Below, piece by piece: positions 34,942 to 44,097 of a stretch of DNA of 64,000 nucleotides. The position numbers and the translations under genes were made by a program. The first letter of the stretch is position 1, and each line of letters starts with the position of its first letter. Source of the stretch: Lachnoclostridium sp. (GTDB lineage: Bacteria > Bacillota > Clostridia > Lachnospirales > Lachnospiraceae). The notes below the pieces were generated by a model. That model was given only the letters and a program-made list of their open reading frames with translations, was not told the DNA's origin and did no database searches. The stretch spans positions 208,741-272,740 of the forward strand of contig JAMPEB010000002.1 of assembly GCA_023665475.1 (NCBI GenBank). The letters are read 5' to 3'.

Positions 34942-36381
34942 TTATGCCGTGTATTCCACGGTACTGCCGCTTGCCGCCATCATTTCCGCCGCAAGCTGTT
35001 CTTCCTCATCCATTGCGCTTAATTCTTCCATGGTGAGAGGACCGTCCAGCGTGATTCTTCTGGTTCTTTGCTTTTTCTCCGAAGAGCCTTGGTTCCTCTG
35101 CTGTCCCTGCTCCAGGTTCTCCTCAAACTGATGGGTCTGGACAGTGACTTCAATGGCTTCCACCTTCACGCCCTGCTGTGCGAAATTGTCCTTAAGCTGT
35201 ACCATCTGGCTTTCCAGCGCTGCCTTTACCGCCTCGTTCTGTGCCACAAAGTTTGCCGTGAGCACGCCGCCCTTAGACGCCACATGAATCTGCAGGGTTC
35301 CTAAATTAGCGGGGTGAAGCTGCATTTCCATCTGGGACATATCCGGCTTCACGGAAATTCTCATGTAATCCATGATCTGCCGCATGATATCCTGTGTGTC
35401 CACATCCCATGCCGCCATGGGCTGAGTCGTCTGTGCGGCCTGCACATTAGAATTTACGGGCTGTGCCGTGTTCTGTACAAAAGGACTGCTTTCCTGTCCT
35501 TTTTCACCGGAATGCTTCTCTCCTGCCTTGTCGGAGCCTTGGTCCTTGGTCTGTCCGGCTGTGTTTTCCGCTTTTTGAAGCTGATTTTCTTCCGGAACTG
35601 CATCTTCCGCATCTGCCTTGGGAGCTGCTCTCTCCACCGAAACCTCAATAACGGGTTCTTTCTTCTGCGTCTTTGCAGGAGCCTGCGCAATCTCTGCTGC
35701 CTCGAAAAGCTGAGTCTCCGACCGGATTTCCGTCTGCATGTCAGCCGGAACTTCGGGCTGCGCTTCAAGCTGTCCCTTCAACTCTCCAAGAGTCATGCCG
35801 CTTACACCGCTATCCTCCGAAAGCATGGTTTCCAATTCACCCATCAGCCGGTTGAAATCCTGATACATTCCCTCGTCGGTAAGCAGCGCCGTGGAATCCT
35901 CCGCCCCCATCGCCTTAAGCAGAAAACCGTTAAGCGTCTCTGCGTCCAGCAGATCAACAGGCTCAAGTTCCATTTCGGAAAGGCTTTCCTGTAAGTTCTG
36001 CAAATCCACACCCAATGTGTCCGCGATTCGGTTCAACAGCTCCACAGCCGCCGTTCCCAGCACTTCCATGGCTTCTTCCCGATTGTCCGAATCTTCCGGC
36101 ATCCCGGTTTCTTTGGTTTCTTCCGTTTCGGAAACGCCTTTCGCCTCCTCTGCGGGCTTCACATTCCGGGAATCCTTCGCTTTCAGGGAATCTCCCGCCT
36201 TCGCCGCATCCTGCTCCTCTTGTGGCGCTTTCGCGGATGTCTGCTGGCTTTCACCCTTAGGCTGGCTGTCCCACACACTCTTGAAACTTGCGCCCTGCAC
36301 CTGAGCCGCGCTTTTTGCCGCCACATTGGTGGTCAGGCTGTTCAACACGCTTCCCGCATCTTTTACCGATGTAACTGTCAT
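34942..36381 (-). CDS. fliK: Flagellar hook-length control protein FliK
   Basis: The secreted ruler that sets hook length, 479 residues. The first 330 residues are low-complexity, rich in Glu, Lys, Ala and Gln, as in the family. The C-terminal switch domain is conserved (MEMQLHPANLGTLQIHV, NEAVKAALESQMVQLKD). The start has GAAAGGAGG upstream. A sigma-28-type promoter precedes it by about 40 bases. Confidence 0.94.
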   Translation of the reverse strand: MTVTSVKDAGSVLNSLTTNVAAKSAAQVQGASFKSVWDSQPKGESQQTSAKAPQEEQDAAKAGDSLKAKDSRNVKPAEEAKGVSETEETKETGMPEDSDNREEAMEVLGTAAVELLNRIADTLGVDLQNLQESLSEMELEPVDLLDAETLNGFLLKAMGAEDSTALLTDEGMYQDFNRLMGELETMLSEDSGVSGMTLGELKGQLEAQPEVPADMQTEIRSETQLFEAAEIAQAPAKTQKKEPVIEVSVERAAPKADAEDAVPEENQLQKAENTAGQTKDQGSDKAGEKHSGEKGQESSPFVQNTAQPVNSNVQAAQTTQPMAAWDVDTQDIMRQIMDYMRISVKPDMSQMEMQLHPANLGTLQIHVASKGGVLTANFVAQNEAVKAALESQMVQLKDNFAQQGVKVEAIEVTVQTHQFEENLEQGQQRNQGSSEKKQRTRRITLDGPLTMEELSAMDEEEQLAAEMMAASGSTVEYTA

Positions 36382-36420
36382 TTTGTTCCTCCTTTCTCTT
36401 AAATTTTCAATACAACATAA

Positions 36421-36447
36421 TTATCGGCTCGCCCGTCTTAATTCTTA
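36421..36447 (-). promoter_or_regulatory. Sigma-28-type promoter before fliK
   Basis: TAAG (36447-36444), 15 bases, then GCCGATAA (36428-36421) fits the sigma-28/sigma-D consensus TAAA-N15-GCCGATAA with one mismatch. The -35 overlaps the stop codon of the upstream gene and the predicted start of transcription is about 30 bases before fliK. FliA is encoded in the same operon. Confidence 0.6.
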
Positions 36448-37326
36448 AGATTTCGGATCCAATAATTTTGTCAGCTTTGCGGCTATATCGGAATCCATTG
36501 CTCCCAAAATAGCTCCTCTGTCTTCCACGGACATGGCGTCTAAAATTCTTGCCACCAGAGGCAGATTGTCCGTCATTTTCTCAAACACCGCCGCCGCCTG
36601 CTTGGGCTTCATGCCGCTGCTTCCGTAAGTATTGACATAATCCTGTATCTCCTGACTCTCCTGCATCTGGGTCACAACCTGCTTATAGAGATACTCCGCC
36701 GTGGCGGGATCCATTTCTTCGTAATATTTTCTGTATTCCTCCGCACCGGGTCCCTTCTCATGGTAGACCACTTCATCATAGAACTCCGTGCGGATACGCT
36801 GGAAATCCACCTGCATCTTCTCAAATTCCGAAAGGCGCTGTACCTCCGCTTTCAGTCCCGCAATCTCTTCATCCTTTGCGGTTCCCGAATTTTGCAGTTT
36901 CTCCAGCTCAAGCTCCAGATATTTGATCTGATCCACCGCAGCCTGCAGATTATTGTAACCGCCGTAGCTGTCCGGATCGTTGGTCTCCGTAAAAGAACCC
37001 TTGGGGAGAATCTTGTTCACCACGGGAATATCTTTGAGAAGCGGCGTCATCACGGAACTTCCGAAGCCGCCGATATCCAATTTGATCACTACACCGATGA
37101 CCGCCAGCCAGAGCGCTACAATCACCACAGTGGCAAGAAAAGTAACGACGCCGTTGCTCTCCTCGTCCTCCTCTAACGCCTCCTCCTGCTTTGCAATCTC
37201 CTTTGCGCGCCTCTTGGCTTCCTTTTTTTGCTGCTGCTTATCTCTCTTCAGTTGCCTTTTCTGGTCCTGAAGTTTCTTTTTCTCCTCCGCCGCCGCTATT
37301 TCTTCCGGTGTTCTTTCCTTTGCCAT
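36445..37326 (-). CDS. MotE-like membrane protein with MgtE N-terminal domain
   Basis: A 293-residue protein with a highly charged, coiled N-terminus (EEKKKLQDQKRQLKRDKQQQ), one membrane helix (VVTFLATVVIVALWLAVIGVV), a coiled coil (about 130-180), and a C-terminal MgtE-like helical domain (KQAAAVFEKMTDNLPLVARI). Proteins of this build, MotE or FlbB-like, occur between fliJ and fliK and act around stator or rotor placement in some species. The start ATG 37326 has AGGTG upstream. Confidence 0.85.
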   Translation of the reverse strand: MAKERTPEEIAAAEEKKKLQDQKRQLKRDKQQQKKEAKRRAKEIAKQEEALEEDEESNGVVTFLATVVIVALWLAVIGVVIKLDIGGFGSSVMTPLLKDIPVVNKILPKGSFTETNDPDSYGGYNNLQAAVDQIKYLELELEKLQNSGTAKDEEIAGLKAEVQRLSEFEKMQVDFQRIRTEFYDEVVYHEKGPGAEEYRKYYEEMDPATAEYLYKQVVTQMQESQEIQDYVNTYGSSGMKPKQAAAVFEKMTDNLPLVARILDAMSVEDRGAILGAMDSDIAAKLTKLLDPKS

Positions 37327-37397
37327 AATCCGCACCTGCCTGTCTTAGAAATCTGATTTCTGGTTTTTGTAAATATGAAACAAACTCTTTGCATGCT

Positions 37398-37841
37398 TTA
37401 ACGCTCTCTGTTATAGGTATAGCTGGTCAACTCATCAATACTCTTGCTTTCCGCCCTGTTCTCTTCCTGCAAGAACGCTTCAAACGCCTTTTCCCTCAGA
37501 TTCTCATAAGTTTTCCTCTCCTTGATAATCTCCTCAAGGGCTTTCCTTGCCGCCTCCAACGCATTCTCCGCAGCCTTTATCCGCTCCTTCTGCAAGGCGA
37601 TGCGTTCCTCTAAAAACAGTATCGTCTGCCTGTTTTCCTGAATCTCCTGAAAATCTAATTTCCCCTGCAGAAGCTCTTTTGCCCGCAATTCGTGGGACGC
37701 CTTTTTCTCCTCCAGAAAAGCAAGCTTTGCCTCCTCTTCCGAAAGCGCATTCATCGCCGCCGCAAATTCCTGCTTCTTCTGGCTTTCCAGCTTCACCTTG
37801 ATATTCAGGACACTTTGCAGGGAATATCGAAATTTTGCCAT
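37398..37841 (-). CDS. fliJ: Flagellar export chaperone-like protein FliJ
   Basis: FliJ is the coiled-coil stalk of the export ATPase, 147 residues. It starts MAKFRYSLQSVLNIKVKLES and is helical throughout. It lies six bases after fliI. Confidence 0.93.
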   Translation of the reverse strand: MAKFRYSLQSVLNIKVKLESQKKQEFAAAMNALSEEEAKLAFLEEKKASHELRAKELLQGKLDFQEIQENRQTILFLEERIALQKERIKAAENALEAARKALEEIIKERKTYENLREKAFEAFLQEENRAESKSIDELTSYTYNRER

Positions 37842-37847
37842 TTAAAG

Positions 37848-39167
37848 CTACCTCCAAAGCGCTTCCAACATTTCCACGCTCTCCTCAAAATCAAATTTCT
37901 CATCCACTTCCTGACACAGGAAATGATTTACTTCCTCAATCTTGGAAATCGCAAAATCTATGGCAGGATTACTGCCGCTTTTGTAAGCGCCGATATTGAT
38001 CAGATCCTCCGCCTCATTATAGGTTGCCATAACCGTTTTTAATTTACTTGCAGCCTGCTTGTGCTCTTTGTCCGCAATCTGTGACATACACCTCGAGATG
38101 CTCTGTAAGATGTCGATTGCCGGATAGTGGTTTTTGTGCCCCAGCTTTCTGTCCAGCATAATATGTCCGTCCAAAATGCTTCTGGCGGTATCCGTAATGG
38201 GTTCATTAAAATCATCCCCGTCCACCAGCACGGTATAAAGCCCCGTAATAGAGCCTTTGGAGGCGCGTCCCGCCCTCTCTAAAAGCTTGGGCATCTCCGA
38301 ATATACGCTGGGCGGATACCCTCTGGTCACGGGAGGTTCGCCGCTGGCAAGTCCTATCTCCCTCTGCGCCATGGAAAAACGGGTCAGGGAGTCCATCATC
38401 AAAAGCACATCCTTTCCCTGATCCCTGAAATATTCCGCAATGGCGGTTGCGGTCTTAGCCGCCTTATTTCTCTCAAGAGCGGGTCTGTCGGAGGTTGCCA
38501 CCACCACCACGGAGCGGCGCATGCCTTCCTCCCCCAAGTCCCTCTCTATAAATTCCCTTACTTCCCTGCCGCGCTCGCCGATCAGGGCAATCACATTGAT
38601 ATCCGCCTTTGTATTGCGGGCAAACATACCCATCAGCGTGGACTTACCCACGCCGGAGCCGGCAAAAATACCGATACGCTGCCCCTTGCCCACGGTCATC
38701 ATGCCATCCACTGCCTTTACTCCCAGAGGAAGCACTTCGTCTATAATGGCACGGCTCATGGGCGCCGGAGGCGGAGCCTCCACAGGATATGCGGCCCCCT
38801 CTATCACATCGCCGTCTATGGGTCTTCCCAGGCCGTCCAGCGCCTTTCCCAGAAGCTTGTCGCTCACCGGCACCAAAAGGGGATTTCCCGTATTTTCCAC
38901 CATACAGCCCAGCCCGATGCCGTCTGTGACATCATAGGGCATAAGCAGGGTCTTCTTGTCCTTAAAGCCTACCACTTCCGCAGGAATGGGGCGTTGCTGC
39001 CCCTCTTCTCCCTCCGGCAGGATCATGCAGATATCCCCCAGCTTTGCGTCGGGACCGGCGGATTCAATGGTCAGACCCACCACATTGACTACCTTGCCCA
39101 GCTTGCGGTAAAACATGGTTTCCGCAACTTTATTATATTTGCCGAAATTAATTGCTGCTGCGTTCAA
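37848..39167 (-). CDS. fliI: Flagellar export ATPase FliI
   Basis: The ATPase that feeds substrates to the export gate, 439 residues, related to F1-beta. Walker A is GIFAGSGVGKSTLMG (about 168-182), Walker B is VLLMMDSLTR, and the conserved GYPPSVYSEMPKLLERAGR follows. The start is TTG 39167, preceded by TGAGGAG at six bases, ten bases after the fliH stop. Confidence 0.97.
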   Translation of the reverse strand: MNAAAINFGKYNKVAETMFYRKLGKVVNVVGLTIESAGPDAKLGDICMILPEGEEGQQRPIPAEVVGFKDKKTLLMPYDVTDGIGLGCMVENTGNPLLVPVSDKLLGKALDGLGRPIDGDVIEGAAYPVEAPPPAPMSRAIIDEVLPLGVKAVDGMMTVGKGQRIGIFAGSGVGKSTLMGMFARNTKADINVIALIGERGREVREFIERDLGEEGMRRSVVVVATSDRPALERNKAAKTATAIAEYFRDQGKDVLLMMDSLTRFSMAQREIGLASGEPPVTRGYPPSVYSEMPKLLERAGRASKGSITGLYTVLVDGDDFNEPITDTARSILDGHIMLDRKLGHKNHYPAIDILQSISRCMSQIADKEHKQAASKLKTVMATYNEAEDLINIGAYKSGSNPAIDFAISKIEEVNHFLCQEVDEKFDFEESVEMLEALWR

Positions 39168-39177
39168 TTAAGTCTCC

Positions 39178-40047
39178 TCATTTCTCATAAGACAATAATC
39201 TAAGCTTCTTCCCCAACTCGGAAAGCTGTATGCCCAGACCGCAATCAAAAATGCCCCCGTTTGTCTCAATCAGGCATTGATTCTTGCTAAGGGCAATATC
39301 TTCAATTATTTCAATGTTTTCCGTAGAAATCATGCTCTCCGACGCAATCACTTTCTTCTGCGCGCTCACATAGGGATAGTCCTCCTTGCTCACATGGACC
39401 AAGAAGGTTTTTTCTCCTTCCAGCTTACACATAACATCGGAAATCAAGTGCACCAATATCTCCCTGTAGGCTCCGAGCTCCACATGAAAAATATGTTCAT
39501 AGATACTTGTGATGGTATCTACGAACTTAGGCTCCAGTTCATCTATGCTCATTTGGTATTCCGCTTCCAACTGCTTTTCCTTGGCAGCAAACTGCTCCCT
39601 CAGCTTTTGAGCTTCCGCGTCCGCCTGCATCCTGCCTTCGTCATAGCCCTGTTTCCTCGCCTCCGCAAGAACCTGCTCCCGCTCTCTCATCGCCTGATTT
39701 GTGGCTTCGGACAGGAGCCTGTCGGCATTCGCCTTCGCCTGAGAAACGATATTGTCCGCTTCCGCATTCGCTCTTGTGCGGATAGCTTCGGCGTCCTCTC
39801 CCGCCTTTATCACATTCGCCTTAAGAAGCTCTTCCTCCGTAAGCTGGCTTTCCCCGTCTGCACCCTGCAGATGCTCCGGGTCCACCACATCCGCCTGCAG
39901 TCCTGCCACAAACCCCTGTTTCTTTTGATTCTTCTGCTTCTCGGCAAGCTCCTCCAGCCTCTTTGCCACCAGCTCATTACTGTCTATGGTTCTGGTGTCT
40001 TCCTTATTCCATTCCATAAATCCCATTTTATACAGACTTTTAGACAA
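39178..40047 (-). CDS. fliH: Flagellar assembly protein FliH
   Basis: The regulator of FliI, 289 residues, with a long helical, charged centre and a C-terminal domain (LSKNQCLIETNGGIFDCGLG) typical of FliH. I choose TTG 40047 (SKSLYKMGFMEWNKEDTR) as start; GGAGGTGA lies eight bases before it, inside the fliG coding sequence. The start overlaps the fliG end by eight bases. Confidence 0.93.
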   Translation of the reverse strand: MSKSLYKMGFMEWNKEDTRTIDSNELVAKRLEELAEKQKNQKKQGFVAGLQADVVDPEHLQGADGESQLTEEELLKANVIKAGEDAEAIRTRANAEADNIVSQAKANADRLLSEATNQAMREREQVLAEARKQGYDEGRMQADAEAQKLREQFAAKEKQLEAEYQMSIDELEPKFVDTITSIYEHIFHVELGAYREILVHLISDVMCKLEGEKTFLVHVSKEDYPYVSAQKKVIASESMISTENIEIIEDIALSKNQCLIETNGGIFDCGLGIQLSELGKKLRLLSYEK

Positions 40048-41059
40048 TGATCTCGTCACCTCCACCTCTGGAGATAACAATCTCGCCTGCATCTTCCAGC
40101 TTGCGGATGATATTTACAATCTTCTGCTGCGCTTCCTCTACATCCTTCATACGGACAGGACCCATAAATTCCATATCTTCCTTGATCATTACGGCAAGAC
40201 GCTTGGACAGGTTGTTGAAAATAGCATTCTGCACCTGTTCGTTCGCACCCTTCAGCGCAATGCCCAGATCGTTGTTGTCCACATCGCGAAGCACCCTCTG
40301 AATCGCCCTGTCGTCCAGAAGCAGCACATCCTCGAATACGAACATCTTTTTGCGGATTTCGTCCGCCAGTTCCGGAGCCTCGATTTCCAAAGTCTCCATA
40401 ATATGTTTCTCGGTTCCGCGGTCCACCGTGTTCAAAATCTCTACAACGGAGTCCACACCGCCAATCGCCGTGTAATCCTGATTTACCAAACCTGCCAGCT
40501 TAGATTCCAACACTTTCTCCACTTCCTTTATGACATCGGGGCTGGTTCTGTCCATAACGGCAATGCGCCTTGCCACATCCGCCTGCATATCGGGGGACAG
40601 CGCCGAAATAATCTGCGCGGCCTGACCGGGCGCCAGATAGGACAATACCAGAGCAATGGTCTGGGGATGCTCATCCTGAATAAAGTTGATGAGCTGGGAA
40701 GCCTCGGTTTTTCTGACAAACTCGAAAGGCTTTACCTGTAAGGACGCCGTCAGCCTGCCGATAACATCCATCGCCTTTTCGCTGCCTAATGACTTCTCCA
40801 ACAGCTCCTTGGCATAGCCGATACCGCCTTCCGCCATATACTGCTGGGCAAGACACACCTCATAGAATTCATTAATGATATCTTCCTTTACCTGAGGCAT
40901 AACGCTTCTGGTATTGGCAATCTCCAAAGTCAGTTCTTCTATCTCGTCTTCTTTCAGGTGCTTAAAAATTCCTGCAGACCTCTCAGGTCCTAACGAAATC
41001 AGCAAAATTGCAGATCTCTGTAATCCCGAAAGTGCATTTTCCTTAGATTTTCCTGCCAT
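40040..41059 (-). CDS. fliG: Flagellar motor switch protein FliG
   Basis: The rotor protein that contacts MotA, 339 residues. The N-terminal part starts GLQRSAILLISLGPERSAG; the middle ARM domain contains EHPQTIALVLSYLAPGQAA; the C-terminal torque helix is in ELADEIRKKMFVFEDVLLLDD. Its terminal codons (GGGDEIIV) also carry the fliH ribosome binding site. Confidence 0.98.
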   Translation of the reverse strand: MAGKSKENALSGLQRSAILLISLGPERSAGIFKHLKEDEIEELTLEIANTRSVMPQVKEDIINEFYEVCLAQQYMAEGGIGYAKELLEKSLGSEKAMDVIGRLTASLQVKPFEFVRKTEASQLINFIQDEHPQTIALVLSYLAPGQAAQIISALSPDMQADVARRIAVMDRTSPDVIKEVEKVLESKLAGLVNQDYTAIGGVDSVVEILNTVDRGTEKHIMETLEIEAPELADEIRKKMFVFEDVLLLDDRAIQRVLRDVDNNDLGIALKGANEQVQNAIFNNLSKRLAVMIKEDMEFMGPVRMKDVEEAQQKIVNIIRKLEDAGEIVISRGGGDEIIV

Positions 41060-41087
41060 TTGCTTCCACCCTTTCTAATAACTCGCA

Positions 41088-42677
41088 TTAATTCCAATCT
41101 TCGTTCAGCCAGTTGCGTAAGAGCAATGCCGCCGCTTCCGGATTCTCGTCCACGAATTTCTCGATGACCTTTCTGGTCTCGGACTTGGACTCCACATCGA
41201 TATCCTCAAGCTCGGGAGCAGACTGCAGCATATCCTCCACGGACAGCTCCTCTTCCTCCTCCACAGCCTTCTTGGGAAGCATGCTGCGCAGAACCACAAA
41301 CGCCAGAAGCCCCAGAATCAGGATAAACAGGATGCCGCTCATAGCCGCAGCGGGAGTCAGCTTGAAACCTTCTCTGTCATAAAATATAGGGGACTCATAG
41401 GCAATGATGGTAATTTTATCTGCGCTGATGCCGGTGGCATTCGCAACCATCTGGTAATAATCCTCATCCACTTCCATTTTGACATCCGCACTGTTGTTCA
41501 GCTTGTATTCCTGCCATGTGGTGCCGTCCAGAAGACCCTGTGCCCTCGCGTCCTCCTCTTTCACTTCCCTATAGCGGACCAGTGCAACGGAAAGAGACGA
41601 GTTGGCGTAATCAATGCTTCCCGGCGGTATATTCTGGTACTCCGACATCTCATTGGGCAGACGGTCAACTTCCATCTCACTCTGAGTGGAGGAGCTGTCA
41701 CTGCCGTTCTGGAACACATAATTGTTTTCATTGTTGGAATCCGTTCCGGGAATACCTCCGCCGTTATTGGTATTCTCCGATTCGAAGGTACTCTGGTGGG
41801 CTATCAGACCCTCGTCCCTGCCCTCATTGGCATAGTATTCTTTGATAGTTTTCTCATAACTGGCAAAATCCACATTCAGATAACTGGTAACCTCAATATT
41901 ATTAAACTGCTTGGTGCCATACAAAAGCTTCTTGGTCTGGTTCGCCACCATGGACTGCGCCTGATTCTGCAGCTCCTGCATGGAACTTGCGACTCCCGCA
42001 GAGGAATAATCATCGCCGCCCACAAAAAGCATATTGGATTCATTGTCAATAATGGTAATATTCGCCGTGGTAGAACAGCCCAGATAACTCTTCACCGCTT
42101 TTGCCATATTGGCTGCCTGCGCGGAGGTGAAGGTATCCGCCAATTCCAATTGGATGAACGCGCCCGGCTCCTCCTGCTGTGCCGCTAAAGTACCGTCCTG
42201 ATCCGGAATGTTCAAATTTATCCTTGCGCTCTTGATTGCCGGCATCGCCTCAAAGTCCGCTGCCAGCTTTTCCTCCATATAAAACTTGTAACGCTTTGCC
42301 CTGTCCGATGCAGTGGTGGATAAACTGCTGGCGAGAGCGTCCTCTATGCCGTAACCGTCGGGCACATAGCCTGCTGCGCCCATGGCAAGATTGGCTTCAC
42401 CTATTTTCTTAGTCTCCACCTCGATTTTCAGACCATCCGTCGACTCTTTGTGCTTAATGTTCGCACTTTCCAGAATATCAATTACTTCCGACGCCTGCTT
42501 GGTATTGTCGCAGGTCATCAATTTTGTGTACTGTGGTTTTGACACTATGTATATGATAATCGCAAAGGCAAGTATGACAGCTGCCGTGATACCGATAATA
42601 ACATTTTTTTGTCTGGTAGTGAACCGGTTCCACCACGCCAATACCTTTGCCGGTATTTCTCTCAGTCTATCCGCCAT
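41088..42677 (-). CDS. fliF: Flagellar MS-ring protein FliF
   Basis: The MS-ring protein, 529 residues. Two membrane helices flank the periplasmic ring-building motifs: NVIIGITAAVILAFAIIIYIV near the start and AAMSGILFILILGLLAFVVL near residue 445. The C-terminal FliG-binding tail (ENPEAAALLLRNWLNED) is intact. It lies 28 bases before fliG. Confidence 0.98.
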   Translation of the reverse strand: MADRLREIPAKVLAWWNRFTTRQKNVIIGITAAVILAFAIIIYIVSKPQYTKLMTCDNTKQASEVIDILESANIKHKESTDGLKIEVETKKIGEANLAMGAAGYVPDGYGIEDALASSLSTTASDRAKRYKFYMEEKLAADFEAMPAIKSARINLNIPDQDGTLAAQQEEPGAFIQLELADTFTSAQAANMAKAVKSYLGCSTTANITIIDNESNMLFVGGDDYSSAGVASSMQELQNQAQSMVANQTKKLLYGTKQFNNIEVTSYLNVDFASYEKTIKEYYANEGRDEGLIAHQSTFESENTNNGGGIPGTDSNNENNYVFQNGSDSSSTQSEMEVDRLPNEMSEYQNIPPGSIDYANSSLSVALVRYREVKEEDARAQGLLDGTTWQEYKLNNSADVKMEVDEDYYQMVANATGISADKITIIAYESPIFYDREGFKLTPAAAMSGILFILILGLLAFVVLRSMLPKKAVEEEEELSVEDMLQSAPELEDIDVESKSETRKVIEKFVDENPEAAALLLRNWLNEDWN

Positions 42678-42735
42678 GACAATGTTCTCTCGCTTCCTTA
42701 CATGTTCTCTCCTGTCCTACATCAATGTACGGACA

Positions 42736-43074
42736 CTAAATCTGAATCTGCATTAACTCCCTGTATGCATCCATAACCTTATCCCTGATTGCCACTGTGT
42801 ACTGCAGCGCTGTTGATGCCTTTTCCAATGCAATCATCAGGTCGTGGGTATTCTGGGTTTCTCCCATGGCAAACTTCATTTCCTCATTCTCCCAATCGGA
42901 CAGATAACTGTTGGTATAATTGATATTGTCAATCGCCGTATTTAAGAATGCATCAAACAAGGTACCGTCCGCATTCTCCGTTTTTGCAGGAAGAGTCCCC
43001 GTCAAAGTGGTAATATCCCTTACCGTGGAAACCCCGCCGATTCCTTTTAATGATGTAATTGCCGATAAATCCAT
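42736..43074 (-). CDS. fliE: Flagellar hook-basal body complex protein FliE
   Basis: FliE joins the MS ring to the rod. It is 112 residues, with the conserved C-terminal helices MKFAMGETQNTHDLMIALEK and YTVAIRDKVMDAYRELMQIQI. It lies between flgC and fliF in the standard order. Confidence 0.96.
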   Translation of the reverse strand: MDLSAITSLKGIGGVSTVRDITTLTGTLPAKTENADGTLFDAFLNTAIDNINYTNSYLSDWENEEMKFAMGETQNTHDLMIALEKASTALQYTVAIRDKVMDAYRELMQIQI

Positions 43075-43121
43075 TTCCTTATTCCTCTCAATTCACCTGT
43101 TTATTTTATTGCCTTGTCATT

Positions 43122-43568
43122 TTATTGCTTTCCCAATTCCAGTCCCTGCAGTGCCATGGACTTGCTGGCATTAAACGCCGTGGAGTTTGCCTCATAAGCG
43201 CGGCTTGCGTCGATTAAGTTGGTCATCTCCGTAATGATGTTCACATTGGGATATGTCACATACCCGTTTTCGTCCGCATCGGGATGGGAAGGGTCATACA
43301 CCATGTTCATGGGAGTGACATTGTCCTCGCCGACAGCTCCCACTCTCACGCCCTGTCCGCTGAAACCGCGGGTCACTCTGCCTAACACCTTGCTAAAATC
43401 ATTGCTCTCGCCCTTTTGCACAAAGGTTACTACCTTGCGCCGATAAGGCGTCCCGTCCGCCGTGCGGGTGGTGCTGGCGTTTGCCACATTCTCGGAAATC
43501 ACATCCATGCGGTAACGCTGCGCCGTCAAACCGGATGCATTGATATTAAAAGCGGAAAACATACTCAT
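43122..43568 (-). CDS. flgC: Flagellar basal-body rod protein FlgC
   Basis: A proximal rod protein, 148 residues. N-terminal INASGLTAQRYRMDVISENV and C-terminal MTNLIDASRAYEANSTAFNA motifs of rod/hook proteins are present. The ATG has GGAAGGAG upstream. Confidence 0.97.
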   Translation of the reverse strand: MSMFSAFNINASGLTAQRYRMDVISENVANASTTRTADGTPYRRKVVTFVQKGESNDFSKVLGRVTRGFSGQGVRVGAVGEDNVTPMNMVYDPSHPDADENGYVTYPNVNIITEMTNLIDASRAYEANSTAFNASKSMALQGLELGKQ

Positions 43569-43604
43569 AAGAGAAATCTCCTTCCTGTTTGTTTTTTACG
43601 GTTA

Positions 43605-43994
43605 TCACTTCATCACAGACTGTAAATTTTGAAAATCCTGATTAATACTGGATATCAGTCCCTGATATTTTAGCTGGTTCTCCACCAGCATAACCTGTTC
43701 CGTCTCCGGGTCCACATTATTGCCGTCCAGACGGTAGGAATAACCTTCGGAATCCGTATAAGGCCTTCCCACAAGTTTGCTTGTCTTTAAATCCGCCACC
43801 TTGGCATCCATGGACTTATAACGGCTGCTGCCCAGAGCCTTCTTTAACTCCGACTCAAAAGCCACATCCTGTCTCTTGTACCCCGGCGTCGAGGCATTGG
43901 CGATATTGTTGGAAATGGCTTCATTGCGCAGCCATGCCGCATCCGCCGCCTTATCCAGCACATTGATATAATCAAAAACATTGGTATGTATCAT
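43605..43994 (-). CDS. flgB: Flagellar basal-body rod protein FlgB
   Basis: A proximal rod protein, 129 residues, with the motif DAAWLRNEAISNNIANASTP and the C-terminal VENQLKYQGLISSINQDF. It is the first gene of the flagellar operon. The ATG is preceded by GAAAGGAG, and the promoter is about 65 bases upstream. Confidence 0.97.
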   Translation of the reverse strand: MIHTNVFDYINVLDKAADAAWLRNEAISNNIANASTPGYKRQDVAFESELKKALGSSRYKSMDAKVADLKTSKLVGRPYTDSEGYSYRLDGNNVDPETEQVMLVENQLKYQGLISSINQDFQNLQSVMK

Positions 43995-44056
43995 AGAAAT
44001 CTCCTTTCCGGAAAATCTTTGTTCACATTACACTTATCTCAGCATACTACTTATGT

Positions 44057-44084
44057 ATTATAAACTATTTCGACAAAAATTCAA
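44057..44084 (-). promoter_or_regulatory. Sigma-A promoter of the flagellar operon
   Basis: TTGAAT (44084-44079), 16 bases, then TATAAT (44062-44057) on the minus strand. The predicted start is about 55 bases before flgB. It lies immediately after the codY terminator. Confidence 0.75.
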
Positions 44085-44097
44085 TAGATTTTTCAAC

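Noticed and set aside
37070..37085. Plus-strand GCCGATAT inside the MotE-like gene
   Set aside because: No TAAA-like -35 at the right spacing and no downstream plus-strand gene.
39277..40050. Long open frame of about 257 codons on the plus strand opposite fliH
   Set aside because: It is a shadow of fliH with no ribosome site or family similarity, and the His/Leu/Arg-rich peptide is typical of antisense frames.
40739..40764. Plus-strand TAAG-N14-GCCGATAA, a sigma-28-like site inside fliG
   Set aside because: It is antisense within a conserved coding region with no gene to drive, and about two such octamers are expected by chance on both strands of a window of this size.
44063..44090. Possible CodY binding site near the flgB promoter
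   Set aside because: The A+T-rich stretch AATTTTTGTCGAAAT shares only part of the CodY consensus, with six mismatches. CodY control is plausible from gene order but this site is not good evidence.
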